Part shown: positions 42,722-51,188 of the stretch, one piece after another
Position numbering within the stretch: position 1 is the first letter of the stretch
Layout: the number at the start of each line of letters is the position of its first letter
Program-made: the position numbers and the translations under genes
The notes under the pieces: model-generated
Databases searched by the model: none
Told to the model about the DNA's origin: nothing
The model's input: the letters and a program-made list of their open reading frames with translations, nothing else
Assembly (NCBI GenBank): GCA_045652135.1
Contig: JAZRTS010000055.1
Span: forward strand, 10,347-74,346
DNA length: 64,000 nt
From: RGIG7213 sp045652135
GTDB lineage: Bacteria > Bacillota > Clostridia > Oscillospirales > CAG-272
Direction of reading: 5' to 3'

Positions 42722-43423
42722 TTATTTCAGCTCGTAACCGCAGAATTTAATGGCGGCTTTTGCAAGCTCGGTCGTTGAATCGATAACGGGATTTTGTATT
42801 CCGAGAAGCTCCGTGGCGATGGGAAGCTCCGTACAGCCGAGGATGAAATAGTCAGCACCTCGTTCGGACAGCCCGTTTATAACCGTCATCATATCGTCGC
42901 GGTAACTTTCTGCAGGCGCATTTGCCTTTACACCGTCATAGATTACACGCATAACGGCTTCTTGTTCTTTATCGTTGGGCGTGATAAAATCCACACCAAA
43001 TTCCGAAAGTATGTTATCGTAAAGCTTTGAGGAAATTGTACCGTTAGTCGCAAGTATTGCGGCTTTTTTGTTCGGAAATTTTTCAAGTGATGCTTCAGCA
43101 GTTGCCGTCAACATACTGATGAACGGTACATCCGTGAGCTTTTGTAACTTCGGTAAAAAGAAATGAGCTGTATTGCAAGTCATTATAATGCAGTCCGCGC
43201 CGCATTGTTCAAGCTTTTTCACAGAATCTGCCATTTGGGGAACAGGATCTTTACCGCCTGACAAAATGGCGGCAGTTCTGTCGGGAATATACGGATTGTT
43301 GTCAATGAATATCCGTATATGCTCGGTATCGCGTTCAGCTTTTGTCAGGTTAACGATCTTTGTGAAGATGTCGGTTGTTGCCAACGGCCCCATCCCACCT
43401 AAGATGCCGATGCTTTTTTTCAT
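42722..43423 (-). CDS. Aspartate/glutamate racemase family protein
   Basis: 233 residues. It has GILGGMGPLATTDIF at the start, with the first catalytic Cys in IIMTCNTAHFF (about residue 84) and the second in ILGCTELPI (about residue 196). IFIDNNPYIPDRTAAIL is typical of the aspartate racemase branch. It would supply D-aspartate or D-glutamate for cell-wall work. GAGGT precedes the ATG. It is monocistronic with its own promoter. Confidence 0.9.
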   Translation of the reverse strand: MKKSIGILGGMGPLATTDIFTKIVNLTKAERDTEHIRIFIDNNPYIPDRTAAILSGGKDPVPQMADSVKKLEQCGADCIIMTCNTAHFFLPKLQKLTDVPFISMLTATAEASLEKFPNKKAAILATNGTISSKLYDNILSEFGVDFITPNDKEQEAVMRVIYDGVKANAPAESYRDDMMTVINGLSERGADYFILGCTELPIATELLGIQNPVIDSTTELAKAAIKFCGYELK

Positions 43424-43454
43424 ATTTTACCTCATTGTATTCATTAAACATCAC

Positions 43455-43484
43455 ATTATATCATATAAATGATGAACAAGTCAA
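43455..43484 (-). promoter_or_regulatory. Sigma-A promoter of the racemase gene
   Basis: Minus strand: TTGACT (43484-43479), 18 nt, TATAAT (43460-43455), 31 nt upstream of the ATG. Its -35 overlaps the putative sporulation promoter of the divergent sleC-like operon. Confidence 0.8.
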
Positions 43485-43508
43485 GAATTTTGAAGTGTTG
43501 CATATAAT
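43480..43508 (+). promoter_or_regulatory. Possible sigma-E-type (mother-cell) promoter of the sleC-like operon
   Basis: GTCAAGA (43480-43486), 14 nt, CATATAAT (43501-43508). The -10 differs from the sigma-E consensus CATACAAT at one position; the -35 is weaker. No sigma-A promoter is visible in the 110 nt between the divergent genes on this strand. A sigma-K reading of CATATAATA is also possible. Confidence 0.45.
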
Positions 43509-43535
43509 AAAATGAGATCTTTTGAAGGAGGAAAT

Positions 43536-43961
43536 ATGACAAATAATACAAATTTCGGTTATCTCGGCGTTACGGTGACGACGGCGCTCGATGCAATACC
43601 CGTACAAGGTGCAACGGTTACCGTATCACGGTTTGAAAACGGTACGGACGTACCCGTCAAAATACTTACAACGAACTCGGACGGCAAGACGGATATAATC
43701 ATACTTCCGACACCGCCGAGGGAAAACTCACTTACACCGAATCCCACAGGACCTTCGTATTCCGTTTATAACGTTCGGGTAGATAAGGAAGGATTTTATA
43801 CGCAGAACAGTCTGAACGTGCCTATTTTTACCGGTATAACTTCGATTCAGCCGATGAGACTTATACCGCTTGTCTACGGTCAGTTTGGAAACGGACAGCC
43901 GGAAAGAATACCTTATTCGGAGCTGACAAGTGAAAGCCAGACGGGCGAAAACTTGCGGTAA
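43536..43961 (+). CDS. SleC propeptide-like domain encoded as a separate protein
   Basis: 141 residues. GYLGVTVTTALDAIPVQGATVTVS, TNSDGKTDIIILPTPP and SYSVYNVRVDKEGFYTQNSLNVPIFTGITSIQPM match the N-terminal beta-sandwich pre/pro region of the spore cortex-lytic enzyme SleC. That region looks like a carboxypeptidase-regulatory fold. It stops before the enzyme domain, which is the next gene in another frame with its own ribosome site, so this is not a simple frameshift. ATG 43536 follows AGGAGG. It may act in trans as a chaperone or inhibitor of the downstream protein. Confidence 0.8.
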   Translation: MTNNTNFGYLGVTVTTALDAIPVQGATVTVSRFENGTDVPVKILTTNSDGKTDIIILPTPPRENSLTPNPTGPSYSVYNVRVDKEGFYTQNSLNVPIFTGITSIQPMRLIPLVYGQFGNGQPERIPYSELTSESQTGENLR

Positions 43962-43972
43962 GGTGGGCAGAT

Positions 43973-45388
43973 ATGGCGAATTTACCTTTTATCCCGGAAT
44001 TTATAACGGTCCATCTCGGACGCCCCGATGAGTATGCTGAAAACGTTACCGTATCATTTCCCGAATACATAAAAAACGTAGCTTCCAGTGAGCTTTATCC
44101 GACGTGGCCGGAATCGGCTCTGCGAGCCAATATTCTGGCGCAGATATCGTATGCGCTTAACCGTGTTTATACTGAATATTACAGGGCAAGCGGATACGAT
44201 TTTGATATTACATCCTCAACGTCAGTTGACCAGAGCTTTGTAAGAGGCAGAGATATATTTGAAAACGTCAGCGAGATAGTTGACGATATATTCAATAATT
44301 ACATTGTAAGACGCGGAAATATTGAACCGCTGTTTGCTTCTTACTGCAACGGTACGACGACAACGTGCGAGGGGCTTTCACAATGGGGGAGCGTTGACAG
44401 GGCAAACGAAGGTCTTATTCCTTATGAGATATTACAGTATTACTATGGCGAAAATATCGACCTTGTTCAGAATGCTCCCATAGATAATATCGAGCCGTCA
44501 AATCCATTGAATCCGCTTAAACTCGGAAGCATCGGAGAGGATGTAAGGCAGGTACAGCTGAAGCTTAACAGAATAAGTAAAAACTATCCTTCGATTCCAA
44601 AAATCGTTCCCGTTTCGGGATTTTTTACGGAATCTACGGAAAATGCTGTCAAGGAATTTCAGAGGATATTCAACCTCACGGTTGACGGCATCGTCGGAAA
44701 AGCAACGTGGTATAAGATACAGTTTCTTTATAACGGAGTCAAGCGTCTGAATGACCTTGCAGGCGAAGGTCTTGTTTATGAAGAAGTAAAAAAACAGTTT
44801 CCCGATACGCTCAGCCTTGGCGCCGAGGGAGATTACGTTGCTATCCTTCAGTACTATTTGCGTGTTATAGGGGACTATTATAATTCCGTTCCGAAGATAG
44901 AGGTTACGAGAGTTTACGACGAAGATACGGAAAATGCAGTTTCCGAATTTCAGTATATTTTCGGTCTCGAGCCCGACGGCATAACGGGAGAACTTACGTG
45001 GGCGGCAATATTCGATGCGTATTACGGTATCATACAAAGCTTGCCTGCAGATATAATTTCATCAGCAACAGCACCGTTCAGCGGAAATTATCTTGCGCTC
45101 GGCTCAAGCGGAGACGAGGTTTCACGTGTTCAGGAGTATCTGAACGTTGTGGCGACGGTTTACCCGTCGATAGTTCCGCCGCCGCAGACAGGGGTTTACG
45201 CTTCACAGACAGAGGAAGCGGTCAGAGAATTCCAACGGCTTTTCGACCTGACTGTGACGGGAATAATCGAACCGATAACGTGGGATGAGCTGACGGAACA
45301 GTACGTTCTTATAAGCGAGGGCAATTTAAGAAGCGAAGGACAGTTTGCAAACGAAGCATCAACAGCCATTGAGGAGGGCACGGTATGA
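43973..45388 (+). CDS. sleC: SleC-like spore cortex-lytic enzyme with three peptidoglycan-binding repeats
   Basis: 471 residues. The first ~180 residues (IPEFITVHLGRPDEYAENVTVSFPEY, IKNVASSELYPTWPESALRANI, FDITSSTSVDQSF, CEGLSQWGSV, EILQYYYGENIDLV) match the mature region of SleC, a lytic transglycosylase of spore cortex. Three PG_binding_1 repeats follow (about residues 185-260, 275-350 and 375-450), each with VKEFQRIFNLTVDGIVGKATW-like signatures. SleC of other clostridia has one such repeat as far as I recall. No signal peptide is present. GGTGGG precedes the ATG; the 3' end overlaps the next gene by 4 nt. Confidence 0.85.
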   Translation: MANLPFIPEFITVHLGRPDEYAENVTVSFPEYIKNVASSELYPTWPESALRANILAQISYALNRVYTEYYRASGYDFDITSSTSVDQSFVRGRDIFENVSEIVDDIFNNYIVRRGNIEPLFASYCNGTTTTCEGLSQWGSVDRANEGLIPYEILQYYYGENIDLVQNAPIDNIEPSNPLNPLKLGSIGEDVRQVQLKLNRISKNYPSIPKIVPVSGFFTESTENAVKEFQRIFNLTVDGIVGKATWYKIQFLYNGVKRLNDLAGEGLVYEEVKKQFPDTLSLGAEGDYVAILQYYLRVIGDYYNSVPKIEVTRVYDEDTENAVSEFQYIFGLEPDGITGELTWAAIFDAYYGIIQSLPADIISSATAPFSGNYLALGSSGDEVSRVQEYLNVVATVYPSIVPPPQTGVYASQTEEAVREFQRLFDLTVTGIIEPITWDELTEQYVLISEGNLRSEGQFANEASTAIEEGTV

Positions 45389-45927
45389 ACAGTCAGAATA
45401 CACCTAATTTTTTTGCATCGGCAGACCAGAAAAGCATCAACAGAGAAATACAGAATATGCTGTATTACATATCTTTTTTTGACAAGGATATTCCGCGTGT
45501 GTATCCCGATGGAATATATGGCGAGGAAACGGAGAATGCTGTACGGATATTTCAGGAGCAAAGCGGACTTGAAGCTACAGGTCGTGTTAATTATGAAACT
45601 TGGGTTCGGCTGCGTGAAAGATATCTTTCTCTGAGCGACAAGAATGCTGCGCCGATACGTATTGCGATATTTCCCTCAACTCTTTACGAAACACAAACAG
45701 GTGAAACAAGCGGCATCGTCACCGTCATACAGATACTGCTTGACGAGCTTTCTGAGCATCTGCCCATAGGTTCCGTTGAAAGAACGGGGGTGAACGACGA
45801 ACAGACGATAGAAGCGGTAAGAAAATATCAGAATATAAGAAACCTTCCTTTGACCGGAATGGTTGATAAAAGAACATGGGATGCGCTTGCAACAGACTAT
45901 GAGATATACGAAAAAAAATCCGAATGA
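45385..45927 (+). CDS. Protein of two peptidoglycan-binding domains
   Basis: 180 residues. One PG_binding_1 domain covers about residues 18-75 (PDGIYGEETENAVRIFQEQSGLEATGRVNYETW). A second covers about residues 110-170 (VNDEQTIEAVRKYQNIRNLPLTGMVDKRTWDAL). No catalytic domain and no signal peptide are present. The ATGA overlap with the sleC-like gene suggests a fixed ratio to that enzyme, perhaps as a cortex-targeting partner. Confidence 0.85.
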   Translation: MNSQNTPNFFASADQKSINREIQNMLYYISFFDKDIPRVYPDGIYGEETENAVRIFQEQSGLEATGRVNYETWVRLRERYLSLSDKNAAPIRIAIFPSTLYETQTGETSGIVTVIQILLDELSEHLPIGSVERTGVNDEQTIEAVRKYQNIRNLPLTGMVDKRTWDALATDYEIYEKKSE

Positions 45928-45989
45928 CTGTGTATATATTCACATCATCGAACCCATAATCCATGTGATAAAGTTGTTATGAGGTGGAT

Positions 45990-48461
45990 ATGTACAATAA
46001 ACTTACAAAAACGGCTGAAAGTGCGATCTCTCATGCGGTAAAACACGCGAAAAAGATGGGGCATACGTATGTCGGAACGGAGCATTTACTCCTCGGACTT
46101 TTAAGTGAAAAAGGGTGTATTGCAGCGAAAATACTCGTCAGCCGAGGAATAGAATCCGGTACCGTCAGCGACATGATAGAGGAAGCCGTAGGATTTGGAG
46201 AGGTTACGGATATCAGCTCTAAAGATATGAGTCCAAGAGCGAAAACCGTTATAAATAATGCCTCATGTGAGGCAATGAAATATTCGTCTCCCTGTATCGG
46301 AACAGAGCATATCCTGCTGTCATTAATGACCGAAAGCGACAGCACGGCATACCGTATAATCAGTGCTCACGGAGCAAAGCTTTCCGAACTCTATACAGAT
46401 ATAATGGCGTTTATAGACAGCGGAAACTCCGATAAAAATGTTTTCACTAAAGAGAAAAAAACAAAAGCATATCTTAAAGATATGCCGACGATAAAACAGT
46501 ACGGAAAAAATCTTAACGAAGAAGCTCTGAAGGGCAAATTTGATCCCGTTATCGGCAGAGAAGAAGAAATGCAAAGAGTCATTCAGATACTGTCCAGACG
46601 AAACAAAAACAACCCCTGCCTTATAGGTAAGGCAGGAGTTGGAAAAACGGCTATTGCTGAGGGGCTTGCACTGAAGATAGTGAACGGAGAAGTACCGTCT
46701 GATCTTGAAAACAGGGTAATATTTTCAGTGGATATGAGTGCGATGCTTGCCGGGGCAAAATACCGCGGTGAATTTGAGGACAGGATGAAAAACATAATAA
46801 GCGAGGTCGCGAAAAATCCCTGCGTTATTTTGTTTATCGACGAGCTTCATACGATAGTAGGTGCCGGGGCAGCTGAGGGTGCAATCGATGCGGCTAACAT
46901 TCTGAAGCCTGCCTTGGCAAGAGGAGAAATGCAGATAATAGGCGCAAGTACGCCCGATGAATACAGAAAGAGCGTTGAAAAAGATTCGGCACTTGAAAGA
47001 AGATTTCAGCCCGTGGACGTACCGGAACCGTCGAAGGAAAAGGCATACGATATTCTTTGCGGAATAAGAGAAAGATACGAACAGCATCACCGCGTTGCAA
47101 TATCCGACGGAGCTATGCGCGCCGCGGTTGAGTTATCGGAAAAATTCATAACCGACAGATGTTTTCCCGATAAAGCGATAGACCTGATCGACGAAGCATG
47201 CAGCAGAAAAAAGGTGGCTTTATTTGAATTTCCCGAGGATATCTTGAACGGCGAAAAAGAGCTTAAAAAGCTTTCTGAAGAAAAGGAAAGCGCAATAAGG
47301 AATCAAGAATTCGACCGAGCGTGCAGGATACGCGAAAAAGAAAAGAAACTGTTAAATATACTGAATGAAAAAAAGAATACGGTTTTGCGTGAAAGAGAAA
47401 GCGGAAATTTAACGGTAACTCCCGACGATATTGCAAGCGTTATCACGGGAATAACTAAAATACCTACGGGCAGATTGCTTGAGGGCGAGGGCGAATTTTT
47501 ACGCACTCTGGAAGAAAAGCTTAACGAAAAAATAATAGGGCAAAGCGATGCTGTTGCGTCTGTTTGCCGTGCTGTTATGCGCGCCAGAGTGGGAATTAAA
47601 GATCCGTCAAGACCGTGCTCGTTTATTTTCAGCGGACCTACGGGTGTCGGTAAAACGATGTTGTGTCGTGAGCTTGCACGGCTAATGTTTTCAAATGACC
47701 GTTCGTATATCAAGCTTGATATGAGCGAGTACATGGAAAGTCATTCCGTTTCCCGTATGATAGGTGCGCCACCGGGATATTCCGGCTACGAGGAGGGCGG
47801 CAGACTCACCGAAGCGGTACGCAGACAGCCGTATTCCGTCGTCGTTTTTGACGAGATAGAAAAGGCGCACAAGGATGTTTTCAATATACTTCTGCAGATA
47901 CTCGACGAGGGCCGTCTGACCGACGGATGCGGTGCCGAAGTGAGCTTTAAAAACTGTATAGTCATAATGACATCTAACGTTGGTTTTGAGAATCTCGGCA
48001 GAGAAATAAACTTCGGTTTTTTGTCGGAAAAAAGCAATAAAACGGATGAAAAATCTCTTAATGAAAAAACGAACTCGGCTTTGAAAAAACTGTTTACATC
48101 GGAGCTTCTGAACCGAGTTGATGAGACTGTTGTGTTTCGCTTTCTGACACGCGATGACGGAAGGAAAATTGCAGAAAAAATGCTTTACGAACTTCAGAAA
48201 AGATGCACTGAAGCAGGATGTTTTCTCAGCTTTTCCCCCGACGTGAGTTCGTATATAGCCGATATGGGGTGCGGCAGAGAATACGGAGCGAGAAATCTGC
48301 GCCGTGTGATAAGAAAACAGATCGAGGATGTCATATCTTTCAAACTTCTGAATGAAAAAATAAACGGTAACTGCAAACTTAACGTTGACGTTACGGACGG
48401 CGAACTCGTTTTTTTGGGGGACACCGAATCAGACCTGGCAATAAGTTCATTAAAATATTAA
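45990..48461 (+). CDS. clpC: ATP-dependent Clp protease ATP-binding subunit ClpC-like
   Basis: 823 residues, class I Clp ATPase. Two N-terminal Clp_N repeats (residues 1-140) come first. The first AAA+ domain has GKAGVGKTAIAEGLA, DELHTIVGAGAAEG and TPDEYRKSVEKDSALERRF. A UVR-like coiled linker follows (NQEFDRACRIREKEKKLLN, about residue 430). The second AAA+ domain has SGPTGVGKTMLCRELA, FDEIEKAHKDVFNILLQILDEGRLTDG and INFGFL as the likely ClpP-docking loop. ATG 45990 after GAGGTGG is preferred to the GTG at 45984. No ctsR, mcsA or mcsB is adjacent, so it may be a second or dispersed clpC. Confidence 0.93.
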   Translation: MYNKLTKTAESAISHAVKHAKKMGHTYVGTEHLLLGLLSEKGCIAAKILVSRGIESGTVSDMIEEAVGFGEVTDISSKDMSPRAKTVINNASCEAMKYSSPCIGTEHILLSLMTESDSTAYRIISAHGAKLSELYTDIMAFIDSGNSDKNVFTKEKKTKAYLKDMPTIKQYGKNLNEEALKGKFDPVIGREEEMQRVIQILSRRNKNNPCLIGKAGVGKTAIAEGLALKIVNGEVPSDLENRVIFSVDMSAMLAGAKYRGEFEDRMKNIISEVAKNPCVILFIDELHTIVGAGAAEGAIDAANILKPALARGEMQIIGASTPDEYRKSVEKDSALERRFQPVDVPEPSKEKAYDILCGIRERYEQHHRVAISDGAMRAAVELSEKFITDRCFPDKAIDLIDEACSRKKVALFEFPEDILNGEKELKKLSEEKESAIRNQEFDRACRIREKEKKLLNILNEKKNTVLRERESGNLTVTPDDIASVITGITKIPTGRLLEGEGEFLRTLEEKLNEKIIGQSDAVASVCRAVMRARVGIKDPSRPCSFIFSGPTGVGKTMLCRELARLMFSNDRSYIKLDMSEYMESHSVSRMIGAPPGYSGYEEGGRLTEAVRRQPYSVVVFDEIEKAHKDVFNILLQILDEGRLTDGCGAEVSFKNCIVIMTSNVGFENLGREINFGFLSEKSNKTDEKSLNEKTNSALKKLFTSELLNRVDETVVFRFLTRDDGRKIAEKMLYELQKRCTEAGCFLSFSPDVSSYIADMGCGREYGARNLRRVIRKQIEDVISFKLLNEKINGNCKLNVDVTDGELVFLGDTESDLAISSLKY

Positions 48462-48470
48462 AATTACGGG

Positions 48471-48499
48471 TTGACTATTTCATTCGGTGATGGTATAAT
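48471..48499 (+). promoter_or_regulatory. Sigma-A promoter of the DUF1858 gene
   Basis: TTGACT (48471-48476), 17 nt, TATAAT (48494-48499), then AGGAGG before ATG 48529. Confidence 0.85.
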
Positions 48500-48528
48500 T
48501 AATAAAAAATCTAAGGAGGATAAATGAA

Positions 48529-48729
48529 ATGAAGGTTACTAAAGAATCGATCATAGGCGATATTCTTGATTTTGATCCCGGTACGGCTGAATTCTTTTTT
48601 GAAATAGGAATGCACTGCCTTGGATGTCCCCACTCGAGAGGCGAATCCGTTGAAGATGCATGCGCCGCACACGGCACAGATGCAGATGCTCTTATCGCAA
48701 AGATAAATGCATATCTTGAAAACAAATAA
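48529..48729 (+). CDS. DUF1858 small redox-disulfide protein
   Basis: 66 residues. ITKESIIGDIL-type start (VTKESIIGDILDFDPGTAEFFFEIGMHCLGCPHS) with the CxxC of DUF1858, a domain associated with hybrid cluster proteins and likely redox or metal work. AGGAGG lies 9 nt upstream of the ATG; an ATG at 48523 runs into a stop at once. It has its own promoter and terminator, so it is a free-standing gene. Confidence 0.92.
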   Translation: MKVTKESIIGDILDFDPGTAEFFFEIGMHCLGCPHSRGESVEDACAAHGTDADALIAKINAYLENK

Positions 48730-48742
48730 GAACTGATGCAAA

Positions 48743-48773
48743 ACGGGCTTTCACCGATAAAGTGAAAGCCCGT
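48743..48773. terminator. Bidirectional terminator, DUF1858 gene / membrane protein
   Basis: 12-bp perfect stem ACGGGCTTTCAC / GTGAAAGCCCGT, 7-nt loop, followed by GAGTTTTTA on the plus strand. It lies between converging genes. Confidence 0.9.
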
Positions 48774-48779
48774 GAGTTT

Positions 48780-49358
48780 TTATAGCATGGAGCTGTCTTT
48801 TTTTATGCCGTTTATGGCATTTGTGAGCATTTTTTTGTGCGTATCGGGGAATGTTTTGTACAGATTTCTGCATAGTCCGTCACTGTATATGAGTTTGATC
48901 GTTTTATAAGATGTTTCAATTTTATCAACGTGCTTGAGTTCGTGTGCATCATACATATTTCTGGTTATCAATATGTAATACGTTTTCCTCGATTCTGCAA
49001 TAAGATTGCCTGTTTTCGCCTTGTATCCGAAGTAGATGAAGTTGTAATACTTGTACGAACGGACGTATGTTTTGCGGAAAATACGGTGATACCTCACGTT
49101 GTGTTCGCTGAAAGAAACGGTTACCCACCATTTGGATATGCAATACACCGTTGCCGCTACCAGAAGCACAGCCAATCCGATAAACAGCATCTGCCCTCTG
49201 AAAATATCCGTTTCTTCCGGCAGATTGATTTCTTTGTCGAGAATGAAAAACATCGCGGAAGACGCTGCAACGCCGATGATACAACACCAAATTGAACAGT
49301 AAAGAGCTATGCGATTAAGTCTGACGATAGTTTTTTTTCCTTCTTTTTTCATATCCAA
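48780..49358 (-). CDS. Two-pass membrane protein, unknown function
   Basis: 192 residues. Two membrane segments lie at about residues 19-39 and 56-76, followed by a cytoplasmic beta-rich domain (WWVTVSFSEHNVRYHRIF, TYYILITRNM, IKLIYSDGLCRNLY) reminiscent of YcxB-like or bacterial PH domains. I do not recognise a specific family. The start is TTG 49358 (AAAGGA six nt before) or ATG 49352; the two cannot be separated by sight. It has a consensus promoter. Confidence 0.75.
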   Translation of the reverse strand: MDMKKEGKKTIVRLNRIALYCSIWCCIIGVAASSAMFFILDKEINLPEETDIFRGQMLFIGLAVLLVAATVYCISKWWVTVSFSEHNVRYHRIFRKTYVRSYKYYNFIYFGYKAKTGNLIAESRKTYYILITRNMYDAHELKHVDKIETSYKTIKLIYSDGLCRNLYKTFPDTHKKMLTNAINGIKKDSSML

Positions 49359-49383
49359 CCGTATCCTTTGAAATATTTGCTAT

Positions 49384-49412
49384 ATTATACAACTTTTTTT
49401 TCGGTGTGTCAA
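49384..49412 (-). promoter_or_regulatory. Consensus sigma-A promoter of the two-pass membrane protein
   Basis: Minus strand: TTGACA (49412-49407), 17 nt, TATAAT (49389-49384). It matches both consensus hexamers exactly and is the best promoter in the window by this measure. Confidence 0.9.
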
Positions 49413-49514
49413 CACAAAATATACTTCAATGTGTTTATCCCGACGGAATATGCGTATCGCGACGGTATTTGATGGAATTCCTATATAATAATATAATTTT
49501 ATTTTGAATTATAG

Positions 49515-49543
49515 TTGACTAAAGTGAAATGTTGTGCTATAAT
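49515..49543 (+). promoter_or_regulatory. Sigma-A promoter of the second polysaccharide operon
   Basis: TTGACT (49515-49520), 17 nt, TATAAT (49538-49543). Transcription would start near 49550, which rules out the ATG at 49549 as the start of the first gene. Confidence 0.85.
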
Positions 49544-49596
49544 GTTGCATGATAGGTGTGTTTTACACAATGGCAAAATTTACAAATGGTGAAGAT

Positions 49597-50250
49597 ATGT
49601 ACAAAAAGTTTTTTAAACGTTTATTTGATATAATTTTTTCTCTGCTCGGAATCATTTTTCTTGCGCTTCCGATGCTGATAATAGTTCTTATTATCCGAAC
49701 AAACAGCAAGGGGCGTGCGGTGTTTTCACAGACACGTGTCGGACTTCATAAAAAGCCCTTCAAAATATATAAGTTCCGCACGATGTACATAGAAACTCCT
49801 GAAAACATTCCGTCAAGAGAGTTTGAAGATCCCGACAGATGGATAACAAAACCCGGAAGGATACTCCGCAAGACAAGCCTTGATGAGATACCTCAGCTTT
49901 TTAACATTCTTAAAGGGGAAATGTCATTTGTCGGACCGCGTCCGGTTATTCCGAACGAGGAAAATCTCATCGCGATGAGAGATGAAAACGGTTCAAATGC
50001 CGTTCTGCCGGGACTTACGGGCTGGGCTCAGGTCAACGGACGTGATGAACTTGAGGCTCTCCCTAAATCGAAATTTGACGGCGAATATGTAAAAGCACTG
50101 GAAAAAGGATTTTTTTCCGCTGTCGGTATGGATATCAAGTGTATTTTTATGACCGTGAAGTCGGTAATCAAAAAAGAGGGAATACTTGATAACCACTATT
50201 ACAAGGACGAAAACGAAAAGTCCAAGAAAGAAGAAACGAAAGTAAGATAA
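49597..50250 (+). CDS. Initiating sugar-phosphate transferase (polyprenol-phosphate)
   Basis: 217 residues from ATG 49597. One membrane segment (about residues 10-32) precedes the bacterial sugar-transferase domain: FSQTRVGLHKKPFKIYKFRTM, KTSLDEIPQLFNILKGEMSFVGPRPV and LPGLTGWAQVNGR. It transfers a sugar 1-phosphate to undecaprenyl phosphate and starts repeat-unit assembly. MYKKFFKRLFDI is the usual family start. ATG 49570 is a less likely alternative. It is the first gene of the operon. Confidence 0.94.
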   Translation: MYKKFFKRLFDIIFSLLGIIFLALPMLIIVLIIRTNSKGRAVFSQTRVGLHKKPFKIYKFRTMYIETPENIPSREFEDPDRWITKPGRILRKTSLDEIPQLFNILKGEMSFVGPRPVIPNEENLIAMRDENGSNAVLPGLTGWAQVNGRDELEALPKSKFDGEYVKALEKGFFSAVGMDIKCIFMTVKSVIKKEGILDNHYYKDENEKSKKEETKVR

Positions 50251-50312
50251 ACTCTGTGTGGTAATATACTGCACGATTTGTTCTGAAACTTGATTGATAA
50301 GGTGAACGTGTT

Positions 50313-51170
50313 ATGGATGTTACTGCGGTAATAATAACAAAAAACGAAGAAAAAAACATTACCGATTGCATAAAATCGATTGAGGGATTCGCTGAAAGAA
50401 TACTTATAATCGACAGCGGAAGCGCGGATAAAACGTGTGAGCTGGCAAGGGAACTCGGCTGTGAGGTGCATTATCACGAATTCGAAACTCACGCCAAGCA
50501 ACGCAATTGGGCAATAGATAATCTCGACATCAAAACGAAGTGGATACTCAGACTTGATGCCGATGAAAGATTTACACCGGAATTTACGAACGAGGTGTCG
50601 CGTCTTATCAAAGAGCACGATAATGACGATGTCAACGGTATAGCTGCCGAGGCATGGCTCTATTTTATGGGAAGACGCATAAAACACGGCTGCAGAAACA
50701 AACGTAAGATACTGCTGTTCAAAACCGGAAAGGGCAGAATAGAGGATCGCAGAGTGGACGAGCATACAGTGTTGCTTGAAGGCGTATCCGTTGAAACGAA
50801 GGAAAGATTCATACATTACGATTTCAAGGATATGAACAACTGGATAAACAAGCTCAATTGGTACGCAACGAAGGAAATGCAGGATTATCTTGAGTATACG
50901 CAGGGCAAACGCACCGATTATACAAATGAGGATGCCGCGCTTTCCGCCGTGCGCAAAAAGAAATTCGGATTTTATTACAAGCTTCCTATGTTTATAAGAT
51001 GCTATATGCTGTTCGTCTATTTCTACATTTTCCGTCTTGGTTTTCTTGACGGAAAAGAGGGATTCGTATACAACTATATGTACCACAGATGGTACAGAAC
51101 CCTCGTTGACAGTAAAATACTTGAATACAAAAAGAATCCCACTGCCTTTAAAGATTCTTCTTCATTCTGA
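50313..51170 (+). CDS. GT2 glycosyltransferase of the WaaE/KdtX-like type
   Basis: 285 residues. VTAVIITKNEEKNITDCIKSIEGFAERILIIDSGSADKT and THAKQRNWAIDN, with LRLDADERF (DxD), match the WaaE-like branch of GT2. A C-terminal hydrophobic stretch (FIRCYMLFVYFYIFRLGFLDG) suggests membrane association. It lies 62 nt after the sugar transferase. Confidence 0.92.
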   Translation: MDVTAVIITKNEEKNITDCIKSIEGFAERILIIDSGSADKTCELARELGCEVHYHEFETHAKQRNWAIDNLDIKTKWILRLDADERFTPEFTNEVSRLIKEHDNDDVNGIAAEAWLYFMGRRIKHGCRNKRKILLFKTGKGRIEDRRVDEHTVLLEGVSVETKERFIHYDFKDMNNWINKLNWYATKEMQDYLEYTQGKRTDYTNEDAALSAVRKKKFGFYYKLPMFIRCYMLFVYFYIFRLGFLDGKEGFVYNYMYHRWYRTLVDSKILEYKKNPTAFKDSSSF

Positions 51171-51188
51171 AAGCGAACTGTATTGTAT

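Noticed and set aside
43936..43980. Frameshift breaking a single sleC gene
   Set aside because: The first gene stops cleanly, and the second has its own GGTGGG ribosome site and ATG at the domain boundary. Two genes are the simpler reading, though sequencing error is not fully excluded.
49549..49596. Longer N-terminus of the sugar transferase
   Set aside because: The predicted transcription start is near 49550, and the family normally begins MYKKFFKRLFD, at 49597.
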